Shown: positions 1 to 9,510 of the stretch, piece by piece | Numbering within the stretch: position 1 is the stretch's first letter | Layout of the letters: each line of letters opens with the position of its first letter | DNA from: Balanoglossus misakiensis | Lineage: Eukaryota; Hemichordata | Direction of reading: 5' to 3' | NCBI GenBank assembly: GCA_040954595.2 | Contig: JBECUI020000033.1 | Coordinates: forward strand, 124,001 to 188,000 | DNA length: 64,000 nt | Position numbers and translations under genes: made by a program | Notes under the pieces: generated by a model | Seen by the model: only the letters and a program-made list of their open reading frames with translations | What the model was told of the DNA's origin: nothing | Database searches by the model: none

Positions 1-675
1 TGGTTAGTAGATTCTTCTGTTTGAGTTTCGTATTGGGACCGGTTTTATGTTGGTTAGTAGATTCTTCTGTTTGAGTTTCGTATTGAGACCGGTTTTCTGT
101 TGGTTAGTAGATTCTTCTGTTTGAGTTCCGTATTGAGACCGGTTTTCTGTTGGTTAGTAGATTCTTCTGTTTGAGTTCCGTATTGGGCCGGTTTTCTGTT
201 GGTCAGTAGATTCTTCTGTTTGAGTTTCGTATTGAGACCGGTTTTATGTTGGTTAGTAGATTCTTCTGTTTGAGTTTCGTATTGAGACCGGTTTTCTGTT
301 GGTCAGTAGATTCTTCTGTTTGAGTTCCGTATTGGGACCGGTTTTCTGTTGGTTAGTAGATTCTTCTGTTTGAGTTCCGTATTGGGCCGGTTTTATATTG
401 GTCAGTAGATTCTTCTGTTTAAGTTCCGTATTGAGACCGGTTTTCTGTTGGTTAGTAGATTCTTCTGTTTGAGTTTCGTATTGGGCCGGTTTTCTGTTGG
501 TTAGTAGATTCTTCTGTTTGAGTTTCGTATTGGGCCGGTTTTCTGTTGGTTAGTAGATTCTTCTGTTTGAGTTCCGTATTGAGACCGGTTTTCTGTTGGT
601 TAGTAGATTCTTCTGTTTGAGTTCCGTATTGAGACCGGTTTTCTGTTGGTCGGTAGATTCTTCTGTTTGAGTTTT
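1..675 (-). repeat. Tandem array 1, ~50-bp unit, about 14 copies
   Basis: Head-to-tail copies of a 49-50 bp unit begin at 1, 51, 101, 151, 200, 250, 300, 350 and onward, so the array probably continues left of the window. Units differ at a few fixed positions only: GAGTTTCG or GAGTTCCG, GGGACC or GAGACC or GGCC, TTTTATG or TTTTCTG, GGTTAG or GGTCAG. There are no unique spacers, so this is a minisatellite and not a CRISPR. Every unit carries AGATTCTTCTGTT, whose complement AACAGAAGAATCT also occurs at single sites elsewhere in the window. The last unit decays at about 675, some 50 bp from the end of an IS256 remnant. The minus strand is partly open in one frame, but that is a by-product of the repeat. 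Confidence 0.97.
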
Positions 676-725
676 TTAGCAGGCCTGAATTTGATGTGTC
701 AAAAATCTTGTATACCTTCAGAATA

Positions 726-1819
726 CCAATGTTGAAAGAGCCCAACTTACTTTTTGCTGTATCACTTTGAGTAAGTCAATATCCAGATACTCTTCTGTAC
801 ATCATGTTGTTCCCATGATGTCCCTGAGCTTGGCAGTTGGTAGCAAGACAGCAGAATTTCGTTTGGGGAAATCTTTCAACAATCCTGGTTCTGCTGTTTG
901 ATTTCTTTCAAGGGATGATTGCTCCTGATCAGAAGCCAATGTTCCGGAAAAAAATTCCTATACTCAAGAGTTTCGTGGATGTAGTTTTTCACCATGTCAG
1001 CAGTCTTGGGAAGTTTCATATCGTGGAATTTTTTCACCCAGCTGATCCTTCTCAAAAGCAGCCTCTCTATCTTCTTGCGCATGTATTCCCTACAACATCC
1101 GATAATTCCACCGACTTCCCGTGGGGAACTACCGAGAAGACATTCCGGTAATAGTGTCCAACGCTATCGAATACATTGTGCTTTTAGGAGACACTCTTCG
1201 ATGGATTCGACAATCCTATGCATTGTCGGTTATGAAGAGCTGATTATCTTTGAGCCCTCGGTTTTTCAGGTGGCAAAAAATTGCTCCATCCAGCTTCATC
1301 TTCCTTTGTACCTTCAACAAGGACTAAAACACTGCGATATCCGCTTTTTAAAACGCCTATCGCTACTAGAACGCTTACATTCCGCATCTTTCCAGCCCAT
1401 GGGCTCTTAGGGACTGTCCCATCCAAATACAGTTTTCATTGATGGATTTACTCTCCAAGTATCGATTTTCTCCTAGATCTCCTGGTTCCTATTGTTCATT
1501 GTTCCATAGCACTTACCTTGGTTCCCCCAAGAGGCTCGGTAATATCTTCAACTCACCAAACACATCAGTATCCAGCTTCCGGGTGTGATGTCCGCCAGGA
1601 ATATCTTCTCGTGCATCTGTGGCCTATATTTTCCAACCTGGAGTCCGCTTCGAGCATGGCTATTCAAGGTTTCTTCTACGGTTTTCTTCAACCATTGGTC
1701 TTACCTTGAGCGGTAGGAGACCTTCATCGATCTGTATGAACTTTCCGCTTGGGGTCTTCTCTGGCTTCATTCTTCCTCTGAGTGAATAATATTGGGTTTG
1801 ATTCCATTTCAATATTGGA
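726..1819 (-). mobile_element. Decayed IS256-family insertion sequence, copy 1
   Basis: The element reads on the minus strand and is bounded by imperfect terminal inverted repeats: CCAATGTTGAAA at 726-737 and TTTCAATATTGG at 1808-1819. Minus-strand translations in several frames match IS256/Mutator-type transposase blocks in the right order: a VEDITEPLGGTKV-like segment near 1520, then LVAIGVLKSGYRSVL and EGTKEDEAGWSNF near 1300-1400, then KLPKTADMVKNYIHETLEY and EHWLLIRSNHPL near 900-1030. Many stops and frameshifts show it is dead. It is about 1.09 kb, shorter than typical 1.3-kb IS256 members, so internal sequence has been lost. The same ends and the same leader region (TGTTGAAATGGAATC type) occur in the copy at 42639-43772, which shows that both derive from one element. 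Confidence 0.85.
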
Positions 1820-3008
1820 GAATAGTTTTTAATGTCATTTCAAAATGTACGCAGTTTCCTAGGCCTTATCATTCTTCCAGAAGGACTTTGAAGTCGATCC
1901 TCTTGCCTTTTGGGAAAAGAAAAACACTGTGACGGATGTACTTGAAATATGTATAGGTAATCCTCTACCCGTAGTTTTTAAAGCTTTTCCCAGTGTTGCT
2001 CTTGGTCGCCCGAATATGCCCAGTATCCAGACATAAGAAGATAGTGCTTTCTTCCATGAGCGGTCTCGGATATCTTAGTCGTTCTCTATCAGAGAGTCCA
2101 GGTAGGGAAGGCAAACGGTCCTTAGATTATTCGACGGCGATTCCGAAACCCAGTCCAGTGCTTTGCCGAACTGTTTTAGCTGGGGAAGTGTGTCGCCTTT
2201 CGCTACGACTTCGCCCTAAGCTGTTCCGCCAAGTGGAAGAACTTTTCTATTTTTTTCAAGCTCGTCTCGCAATATTTTCCGTAGATGAGAAGATTTCCAG
2301 TAGAGACTCCGGTAAGATTGATCCGTTCGTGGTGAGAAGCTCCTCCAGTTCTTGTTTTTTGTTCCTTCACTTTGTCAGGTTCACGTCAAAGATTTCAATT
2401 CCGGTGTAAGCACAGCCCTGGACAAAGAGAAGAACCTTCTTTCAGTCCAGAAGAGTCGAGTAGTAGACTTCTTCTACCGACGTGACAGTCACCTGGTGAG
2501 TCAACTCATCACTCCACCGTTTAACAATGATTCTTAATCCTTACCCGCCCTATTCGGGTAGAAAAAAACTTCATGCTAATAAAAAGTCCCCCCTTCCTCA
2601 TGATGGAAAACCTACATGCAGAAGGAATACCTCCAAAATTCTTGAAACTGTATAAGATCTCTTCTTTCCCTTAAAAGCTTAGCTCAGGATAAAGACGATC
2701 GAATTCAAAAGACTCTAAAAACGCGGAGAGTTCATGAAGATGTTAACTTCATATCGAATACAAAAAACGACCGAATTGGGTCTAATGTTTTTGTGAACAG
2801 GCCAAGCATACTTGTAAAATCACGAAACTATTTGTTGAAATTCATCATAATTCTCACGAGTAATTCCAAAAAATTATAATAATACAAAAGTTAGAATCCC
2901 ATTTTTCTACTAAACTATTATTTTTGTTTCTCTCTTGACTTACTCTTAAATATTAGATAAACAAGGTATAACGTTCACATTATAGTAAAAAGCATAAGGA
3001 TATTTATC
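1820..3008. other. Non-coding or decayed stretch between IS remnant and next gene
   Basis: No intact gene was recognised. The 1990-2540 part is partly open on both strands. Its minus-strand translation gives scattered plausible peptide blocks interrupted by stops, which would fit another dead coding sequence of unknown family. From about 2540 onward the composition becomes clearly AT-rich and continues so into the gene at 3009. Confidence 0.5.
2935..2972 (+). promoter_or_regulatory. Possible promoter for the gene at 3009
   Basis: TTGACT at 2935-2940 is a good -35 match. It is followed 17 bases later by TAAACA (2958-2963), a weak -10. TATAAC at 2967-2972 is an alternative -10 with a different upstream partner. 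An AAGGAT ribosome-binding site lies about 8 bases before ATG 3009. Confidence 0.35.
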
Positions 3009-4561
3009 ATGACAAAAAAACTGAAATCAATTATTGGATTGCCCAAGAGTGAATTTGATCTTTTTGTCGCCGTAATGAAACTGAACTTAAAATATCATTG
3101 AGTGAAGCACGATTGATTCCAATGACAAAACCGGGCGATGAAATGACTTTAACATCAATCTTTCTATCAACACTCAGACTTATAAGGGAATTCAAACAGG
3201 ATTTCCTATCGGGGGCTAATATCTCATCAAGAGGACAGTTATATGTTTATACCGAAGTTTCCTTTATAGAAACAAACGTTCAGGAAAAAGACCTTTACCG
3301 TATCGACGGATTAATTCTTGTTGTTATTGCCGGCATAATAAAAGATGCTGCTTTTTTAGAAATGAAGAATAAAAACAGGGAATTAGAAATAGAGCAAATT
3401 GAAGAATATATCAACATCGCAAAAATATACGGCGTACCGAAATTAATTACCGTATCAAATCAATTTGTTTCAGATCCAAGACAATGCCCCTTGAATATAA
3501 AAAAGAAGGGAAAAATAGATCTATATCATTTCTCATGGTCTTATATATTAACTATCGCTCATATCCTTTTACACGAAAATGATCATAATATTGAAGACGA
3601 CGACCAAATAGAAATAATGCGGGAAGTAGTTAATTATTTTGAAGATCCAAAATCCGGAATTTTCGGCTTTACCCAAATGAAACCCGGTTGGAAGAAGGTT
3701 GTTGAAAAAATAGAAAAGGGCATAAAGCTTAAAAAGGGGGAACCTGAAATAAATGAAGCCGTTGAAAGCTGGGTGCAGGAAGAAAGAGATATGGCCTTAA
3801 TTCTAAGCCGCCAAATCGGTTTGCTTGTTCGCTCTGGGGAGAAAAGGTATAACACTGATCTAAGACAAAGAATTGATAACGATATAAACTTATTAATCGA
3901 AAAAAAGCTGCTTAAGTCCGTCCTGAAAGTTGGAGGGGCCGCTTCGGATATTCATATAAGAATGAATTTCATGAAGAAGAACGTTACAATGTCGTTAGAT
4001 ATTGCAGCTCCTTTTTCCAAAGACATGAAGATTACAGGCCGACGTCAGATAAAATGGTTAAAAAACCAGATTGACCGCTGTAGTAAGAGGGATGAAAACG
4101 CTTATATAGCGATGAAAAAAAATCTTATAATTGAAATCATTATTAAAAATAAAAAACATAAGGAAACTGTACCTATAGATGAAATTCATTTGTTGTATGA
4201 ACATGTTAAGAACCAAGAAATTAAATATTTTAGAATCAATTACGTAAACAATCTAGGACGAAATTTTGCATCGATTCAAAAGGTAGTAAAAATACTAGAG
4301 GGCATGCTTCTCAAGTTCTACGGTACAATTGTTCAGAATATTAAGAAATGGGAACCACCAGCTCCCAAAATGAAAGAGTCCTTGTTGTCTCTTAGTGCTT
4401 CTAATCCGTTAAATCAAAAGAAAACAAATAAATCGATGGAAGATGTTGTTGAAAATCCTAAAGAGGATTTAACTCCTTCGTCTAACAATAGGCCTCAGTT
4501 ATCAATAGCCGAGCCTTCTTCGATTCTTCCAGAGGTTTCTTTGAAAGATGATGAGAAATAG
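3009..4561 (+). pseudogene. PD-(D/E)XK-like nuclease-fold protein, frameshifted near its start
   Basis: A long open frame runs from TTG 3098 to the stop at 4561 (487 aa). That TTG has no ribosome-binding site. A properly spaced AAGGAT precedes ATG 3009, whose frame (MTKKLKSIIGLPKSEFDLFV...) stops just past the long frame's first codon. The long frame can be read upstream as NETELKISLSEAR, so one missing base near 3073 would join the two into about 517 aa. The N-terminal third has RIDGLILV followed by LEMKNK, a D...ExK arrangement typical of PD-(D/E)XK nuclease folds, then a helix and a PKLITVSNQF strand. The C-terminal ~60 residues are low-complexity. The gene is AT-rich unlike the metabolic genes and sits among dead IS copies, which suggests horizontal transfer. 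Function is unknown; a nuclease or restriction-like role is only inferred from the fold motif. Confidence 0.6.
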
Positions 4562-4897
4562 CGACTTTCTTCTTAGGAGAATCTATGACTTGGAAGAAAA
4601 TTATCTATTGGGATTCTGCTTAATGCTCGACATCTAATCAACCTGTAAATCCTATAGAATTTTAAATTATCTTCAAAGTGGAAAGAATTTTCATCGTTAA
4701 ATATATCCAACAAGGTGTTTCCTGATCTGTTCAGACACAAGAAACCTGCGCAAAATCAGGTGATTTGTTTCATACGCAGCAAGATGAGCTGAATTGATAA
4801 CGTCTAATAACTTGCGCAATTCCATTTACAAACTAAAAAAAGACTTCAAGCTGACGATTGATTATTAATTACAACAATCACCTCAGAGGAGAACCAT
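4562..4897. other. AT-rich intergenic stretch
   Basis: No gene, RNA or repeat was recognised here. It links the nuclease-like gene to the next IS256 remnant. Confidence 0.5.
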
Positions 4898-5930
4898 ATG
4901 AATGATAACATTATCAAACTAAATGAGGGTAAAGTCAAAGATTCTTTAGGTAATTTTCTAAGAAAACTGTAGAAGAAACATTGAATGCTACGTTATTGGC
5001 TGAAACTAAACAATTATGTAAAGCTCAAAAACATGAAGGTAATGCAGAACGACAAGAATATCGTTCTGGTCCTTACGATACTACCTTTCTGAGAAAATAC
5101 GGTGAAGTAAAACTACATGCTTCTAAACTAAAAAAGTTACTTTTGAAACCGCCATCATTGAACGATACAGGCGTAGAGAAATCTCGGTTGAAGAAGCCAT
5201 GGTGGAGAGGTATCAAGCTAGTGTTTCAGTCCGCAGAGTTGGCGATATAACTAAAGCCCTAAGGGAATAGAAGTCCTCCAAGGAACCATGAGTAATTTCA
5301 ATAAGAAAATATATGAAGAGATTGGAAAATGGAGAAAATTTTTATTGGATAAACACTATTGCATCATTGGATAGCATAAGAATGCAGCGGTCATGGTGTG
5401 GTTAAGTTAAGAATATCTCTGTTTTGGTGGCCATTGGAGTCAATCAGGACGGGTTTAAGGAGATACTCGAGGTTGCTGGAACCAAGGAAGATAAGGACAG
5501 CTGGCAACTATTTGGAAGGTATTTAAGGGAGCAAGGACTTTCAGAAGTCGATCTCTTTATTGCTGATAAGTTTTTATGGTTGGTAAAATCTATTCCTGAT
5601 TTCTTCCACAATGCAAAAGGGTAGAGATGTATCGTTCACTTCTGCAGGAATGTCTTCAGCATGGTCCCCCATGGAAGCATCAAACATGGTCAAAACTGGA
5701 TCGATGGAAACCTTCTTTTATTATCGTTGTCCTTAAGAACAATTGGAGAAGAATCAGAACAAGTAGTGGATTGGAAAGGATAATGAAAGAGATTAGAAGG
5801 AGGATAAGGGTAATCGTAATCATTTCCTGCATCGAGCAGCAACATTGATGTTTGTTGCTGCTCGATGCAGGCATATTGCTGGATCTTGCTGAAGTTAAAT
5901 GAAAGTAACTGAATATGGATTTACTCATAG
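4898..5930 (+). mobile_element. Decayed IS256-family transposase, copy 2
   Basis: Plus-strand translations in shifting frames match an IS256-family transposase in order. The N-terminal part reads VEETLNATLLAETKQL near 4970. It is followed by ASVSVRRVGDITKAL near 5225, then VAIGVNQDGFKEILEVAGT and TKEDKDSWQLFGRYL (5424-5530). After a gap that removes most of the segment between the central and C-terminal blocks, NNWRRIRTSSGLERIMKEIR appears (5735-5800), then VAARCRHIAGS (5853-5890). Sequence divergence from the other two copies suggests a different subgroup. No terminal inverted repeat could be defined. Frameshifts and stops make it inactive. Confidence 0.8.
5826..5871. repeat. Perfect 18-bp inverted repeat inside the IS256 remnant
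   Basis: The left arm at 5826-5843 starts CCTGCATCGAGC and is exactly complementary to 5854-5871, with a 10-base loop between them. The right arm is the ancestral transposase sequence (it encodes VAARCR). The left arm interrupts the reading frame, so it looks like a templated inverted duplication rather than a terminator. Confidence 0.9.
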
Positions 5931-6610
5931 GTTATCATAGGGAAGAAAACGTAACATCAACTGATATCTTCAAATTGAGGAAAGTGAAATTTCCGAATAA
6001 GACTAATGAATGCCTCCCTTAGGTTTTATTCAGCACACTCTAACGCTTGCGCTTGCCTGTAGCGAGTAAAGAGGATAAATTTCGATGCCCCGTTCACAAG
6101 AGCGCTCAATTTACTGGAAAGAGGGAACTCCAGAACCCTCTACCTTCCTTTATAGTTAATAGTCTGAGAGTGTATCTACGATTTAGAGATTTGGTTCAAG
6201 CTCAAGGTATGAAGGGTTCTAAAAACACAGCGTAGTGGCCTTACGTGAGTCTTGTGAGTTCCTGAATAACGCAGAGATTGAGCCAAGGGATGTTCTAAGC
6301 CAGTTTAATGAAGACAGATTGAAGGTTCTATGAAAATTCTTATGTTATCTTCTGTGTTTGAAAAAGGTGTCCTTATCTGGGAGAACTGTCCGAATTATAG
6401 AGCGAGTCAGTTTGTTTTTTCGTCTTACAAGGTGATAAATTCGCAAAAATTTTCATTATGAATGATAACCTGAGACAGTTGAAAATCCTCTCCAACAGTT
6501 TGAAAAAGGATAAATTCCGATGAATTGGTCTAAAAATCGGTGGAATTAAACATGCCACCGAGCATCTTTGGTACGCTGTGAATTGCATCATATCCAACAA
6601 AGGGGGCACA
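5931..6610. other. Stretch without recognisable gene before array 2
   Basis: Only short open frames with no family resemblance were seen on either strand. A short plus-strand start at 6460 (MNDNLRQLKILSNSLKK then stop) may be a fragment of a lost gene. Confidence 0.45.
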
Positions 6611-7246
6611 TTGAGACCGGTTTTCTGTTGGTTAGTAGATTCTTCTGTTTGAGTTCCGTATTGGACCGGTTTTATGTTGGTTAGTAGATTCTTCTGTTTG
6701 AGTTTCGTATTGGGCCGGTTTTATGTTGGTTAGTAGATTCTTCTGTTTGAGTTTCGTATTGGGCCGGTTTTCTGTTGGTTAGTAGATTCTTCTGTTTGAG
6801 TTTCGTATTGAGACCGGTTTTCTGTTGGTTAGTAGATTCTTCTGTTTGAGTTCCGTATTGAGACCGGTTTTCTGTTGGTTAGTAGATTCTTCTGTTTGAG
6901 TTCCGTATTGAGACCGGTTTTCTGTTGGTTAGTAGATTCTTCTGTTTGAGTTCCGTATTGGGCCGGTTTTCTGTTGGTTAGTAGATTCTTCTGTTTGAGT
7001 TCCGTATTGAGACCGGTTTTCTGTTGGTTAGTAGATTCTTCTGTTTGAGTTCCGTATTGAGACCGGTTTTCTGTTGGTTAGTAGATTCTTCTGTTTGAGT
7101 TCCGTATTGGGCCGGTTTTCTGTTGGTTAGTAGATTCTTCTGTTTGAGTTTCGTATTGAGACCGGTTTTATGTTGGTTAGTAGATTCTTCTGTTTAAGTT
7201 CCGTATTGGGCCGGTTTTATGTTGGTTAGTAGATTCTTCTGTTCAT
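6611..7246 (-). repeat. Tandem array 2, same ~50-bp unit, about 13 copies
   Basis: The unit, its polymorphic positions and its orientation are the same as in array 1 at 1-675. The final unit at the right end differs. Its core is followed by GTTCAT (7241-7246), so its complement reads ATGAACAGAAGAATCT, the form seen at single sites elsewhere. The array therefore ends in a solo-type element and lies about 80 bp upstream of the DeoR-family regulator start, next to its likely promoter. Confidence 0.97.
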
Positions 7247-7253
7247 TCTCCTC

Positions 7254-7282
7254 TTCCCTGTTTCTCGAAAAGTAGCTATAAT
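7254..7282 (+). promoter_or_regulatory. Possible promoter of the DeoR operon
   Basis: A perfect TATAAT lies at 7277-7282. Seventeen bases upstream is a poor -35 (TTCCCT at 7254-7259). It lies directly beside the end of array 2, so changes in array length would not alter these elements but could alter anything acting from further upstream. Confidence 0.4.
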
Positions 7283-7323
7283 GAAAATATAAACCAAACA
7301 CTAAGAAATGGAAAAAAAAGAAA

Positions 7324-8076
7324 TTGGATAATCTTACTGATAGGGAAAAGAAAATTATAGAATTATTGGCCGATAACCCTTTAACCACACTTAATGAGAT
7401 TAGTCAGATTTTGAAGGTCTCAGTAGTGACTGTCCGTAGCGACTTTATCGGACTGGAAGAAAAAGGCTATCTAATCCGAACACGCGGTGGGGCCCTGTCT
7501 ACATTTCACCCTGAAATCCTGTCCCGTCAAAAAAGGCTTCCTGAAGTAAAACTTCGTATTGCTCGTGCCGCAGCGTCTCTTGTAGAGGATGGAGATGCGA
7601 TTATGATTGTTGCTGGCACCACCACGGCCTTGATTGCCCGCTACCTTCTTGGCAGGCGTGATGTGAAGATAATTAGCAATTCTACCCTCATCCTTCCCTA
7701 TGTCAGGACCAACCCTAGTCTTCGGCTGACCTTTGTGGGAGGGAATTTCCAACCAGTTTCGGAATCCATGGGAGGTCCTGCAGCCATTGAACAATTGGAG
7801 CAGTTCTATGCGAAGACAGCCTTTATCGGGACCGACGGTTTCTCAATAGAAAATGGGCTTACATCCCAGGCGGTAGAGGCGGTGGAGATAATACGGACAA
7901 TGAATCGTCGATCAGACCATACGATACTGGTGGCTGATTCGAGCAAATGGGGGAGGCCTGGTTTTGTCCGAATCCTATCGCTCAAAGCGGTAGGGACCCT
8001 GATTACCGATCAGGGACTACCCAACGAAGCCCAAAAAGAGTTGGAATCCCTAGGTTTGAAAGTTTTAATTGCCTGA
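7324..8076 (+). CDS. DeoR/GlpR-family transcriptional regulator
   Basis: The protein is 250 aa, the usual DeoR-family length. Residues 3-57 form the N-terminal helix-turn-helix (LTDREKKIIELL ... VSVVTVRSDFIGLEEKGYLIR, then the TRGGA turn). The rest is the sugar-phosphate-sensing, ISOCOT-type domain, with VEDGDAIMIVAGTTT, IISNS and ADSSKWG motifs. The start is TTG at 7324; no ATG lies in this frame before the HTH, and a purine-rich tract precedes it. The stop is 17 bases before the E2 start, so it is probably the first gene of the operon and controls it. Family members normally respond to a phosphorylated sugar, which fits the hexitol-phosphate-type enzymes at the operon end. The effector is inferred, not shown. 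Confidence 0.9.
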   Translation: MDNLTDREKKIIELLADNPLTTLNEISQILKVSVVTVRSDFIGLEEKGYLIRTRGGALSTFHPEILSRQKRLPEVKLRIARAAASLVEDGDAIMIVAGTTTALIARYLLGRRDVKIISNSTLILPYVRTNPSLRLTFVGGNFQPVSESMGGPAAIEQLEQFYAKTAFIGTDGFSIENGLTSQAVEAVEIIRTMNRRSDHTILVADSSKWGRPGFVRILSLKAVGTLITDQGLPNEAQKELESLGLKVLIA

Positions 8077-8092
8077 GTTTGAGGAGATTGTT

Positions 8093-9501
8093 ATGGCAAC
8101 GAAGATTCTGATGCCCCGGAAGGGGAATACGGTGGAATCTTGTGTGATTCTGGAGTGGAAAAAAAAGTAGGAGATAAGGTTCTCCCCGGGGATGTGCTTT
8201 GCGAGGCGGAGACCGATAAGACAGTTATTGAGGTGGAATCCGATGTAGAAGGGACCTTACTAGCACAATTATGGAGTGAAGGAGATGAGGTTCCTGTCCT
8301 AAGCGCCATTGCCTTGGTGGGAGAGGCTGGAGAATATATAGCTTCCCCAACCGGGACAGCAAAAGGAAATTTGGAAGTAAGCAATTCGGGGGGGGATAAT
8401 GTTTCTGCTGAGAACGAAGATCTTCCTACCGATTCACACATCTCCCCGGGGCGGCGGGAATTTGTCAGAGGAGTTGTCCCTCCGATGAAATCCGGGGAAG
8501 CTCTTTTTGAAACAAACAACTCTGGAATTTCACCCCGGGCCAGAAGTTTTGCTGCCCGAGAGGGCTTGAACGAACTTCCTGCTAAGGGAAGTGGTCCTGG
8601 GGGTCGGGTCATTGAGCGGGATATGCAGGAAATTCTGGTCGGAAGGGCGCCTGTGAGCCCGGCGGCTAAGGCCCTTGGTGGCAACTTCCCCTCCCGGGGA
8701 TCGGGCCTTGGAGGACGTATACTTCTTGCGGATCGTTTAACTGCCGAAGGCTCAGAAGATTCTGCTGCTCCCTCTGGACCGGATAGAAGGGAAAATTTCC
8801 CCGGACCTGTGGAAGTGCTTCCGATCAAAGGAATACGCAAACTCATCGCCTCGCGAATGCGGGCCTCTCTGGCCGAGACGGCCCAGCTGACTTTGCATAC
8901 CAGCGCTCCTGCAAAGGAACTGCTCGCCTGGCGAGCTGCATTCAAGACTTCTGCCGAAGCTCTGGCCTTGGGAGAGGTATCGCTCAACGATATTTTAATG
9001 TGGGTCACTGCCCGTATCTTGCCGAGGTACAGAGATCTCAATGCTACCTTTCACGGCACTGAACTGCGCCGCTACCACCACGTGCACTTAGGTTTTGCTG
9101 TAGATACTCCCAAAGGTCTGATGGTCCCGGTAATACCCTATGCTGATCTTTTGGGACTGGGAGCCTTGTCCAGAGAGGCCCGTCATCTGGCGTCGGCCTG
9201 TCGGGAAGGGAAAGCAGCACCGGAGAATTTAGAAGGAGCAAGTTTCACCCTCAGCAATTTGGGCTCTTATGGTATTGAGAGTTTTACTCCTGTACTCAAT
9301 CTTCCCCAGGTGGCCATCCTTGGTGTGGGAAGCATCCGCAACTGCCCCGTAGAAACTCCCACAGGTGTTGGCATCGAGAAACGTTTAGGACTTTCTCTGA
9401 CCATCGATCATCAGGCCATAGACGGCGCTCCTGGAGCTCAATTCCTACAAGAAATGAATTCTGTTTTGGCCCAACCTGCTCTGGCCGCGGCTATGGTTTA
9501 A
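8093..9501 (+). pseudogene. 2-oxoacid dehydrogenase complex E2 (dihydrolipoyl acyltransferase), frameshift in an A8 run
   Basis: E2 transfers the acyl group from E1 to CoA on a swinging lipoyl arm. ATG 8093 follows a GAGGAG site and gives MATKILMPRKGNTVESCVIL, a standard lipoyl-domain start. That frame hits TAG just after an eight-A run at 8159-8166. One more A restores KKKVGDKVLPGDVL and ETDKTVIEVE, with the lipoyl lysine near residue 43, and leads to about 469 aa. A peripheral-subunit-binding domain lies near 146-182 (SPRARSFAAREGL ... GPGGRVIERDM). A shortened second one lies near 190-220 (SPAAKAL ... GLGGRILLADRL). The CoA-dependent catalytic domain ends with IDHQAIDG. The gene is otherwise undamaged and sits between the regulator and E3. 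The shift may be a sequencing error, true inactivation, or bypassed by polymerase slippage on the A run. Confidence 0.85.
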
Positions 9502-9510
9502 GGAGGAACG

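Noticed and set aside
1-675. CRISPR array
   Set aside because: Units are contiguous and nearly identical with no unique spacers between repeats, and no cas genes are present.
452-745. Minus-strand 97-aa protein across the 50-bp repeats
   Set aside because: Its sequence is only the translation of the repeat (ESTNQQKTG-type), with no start signal, and it would vary with each 49/50-bp unit.
1993-2409. 138-aa plus-strand hypothetical gene
   Set aside because: No start signal or family resemblance; it lies in decayed sequence where the opposite strand looks equally coding-like.
8091-9041. 316-aa minus-strand open frame opposite E2
   Set aside because: It is antisense to a well-supported E2 gene, Ser/Pro-rich as expected for a shadow frame, and has no ribosome-binding site.
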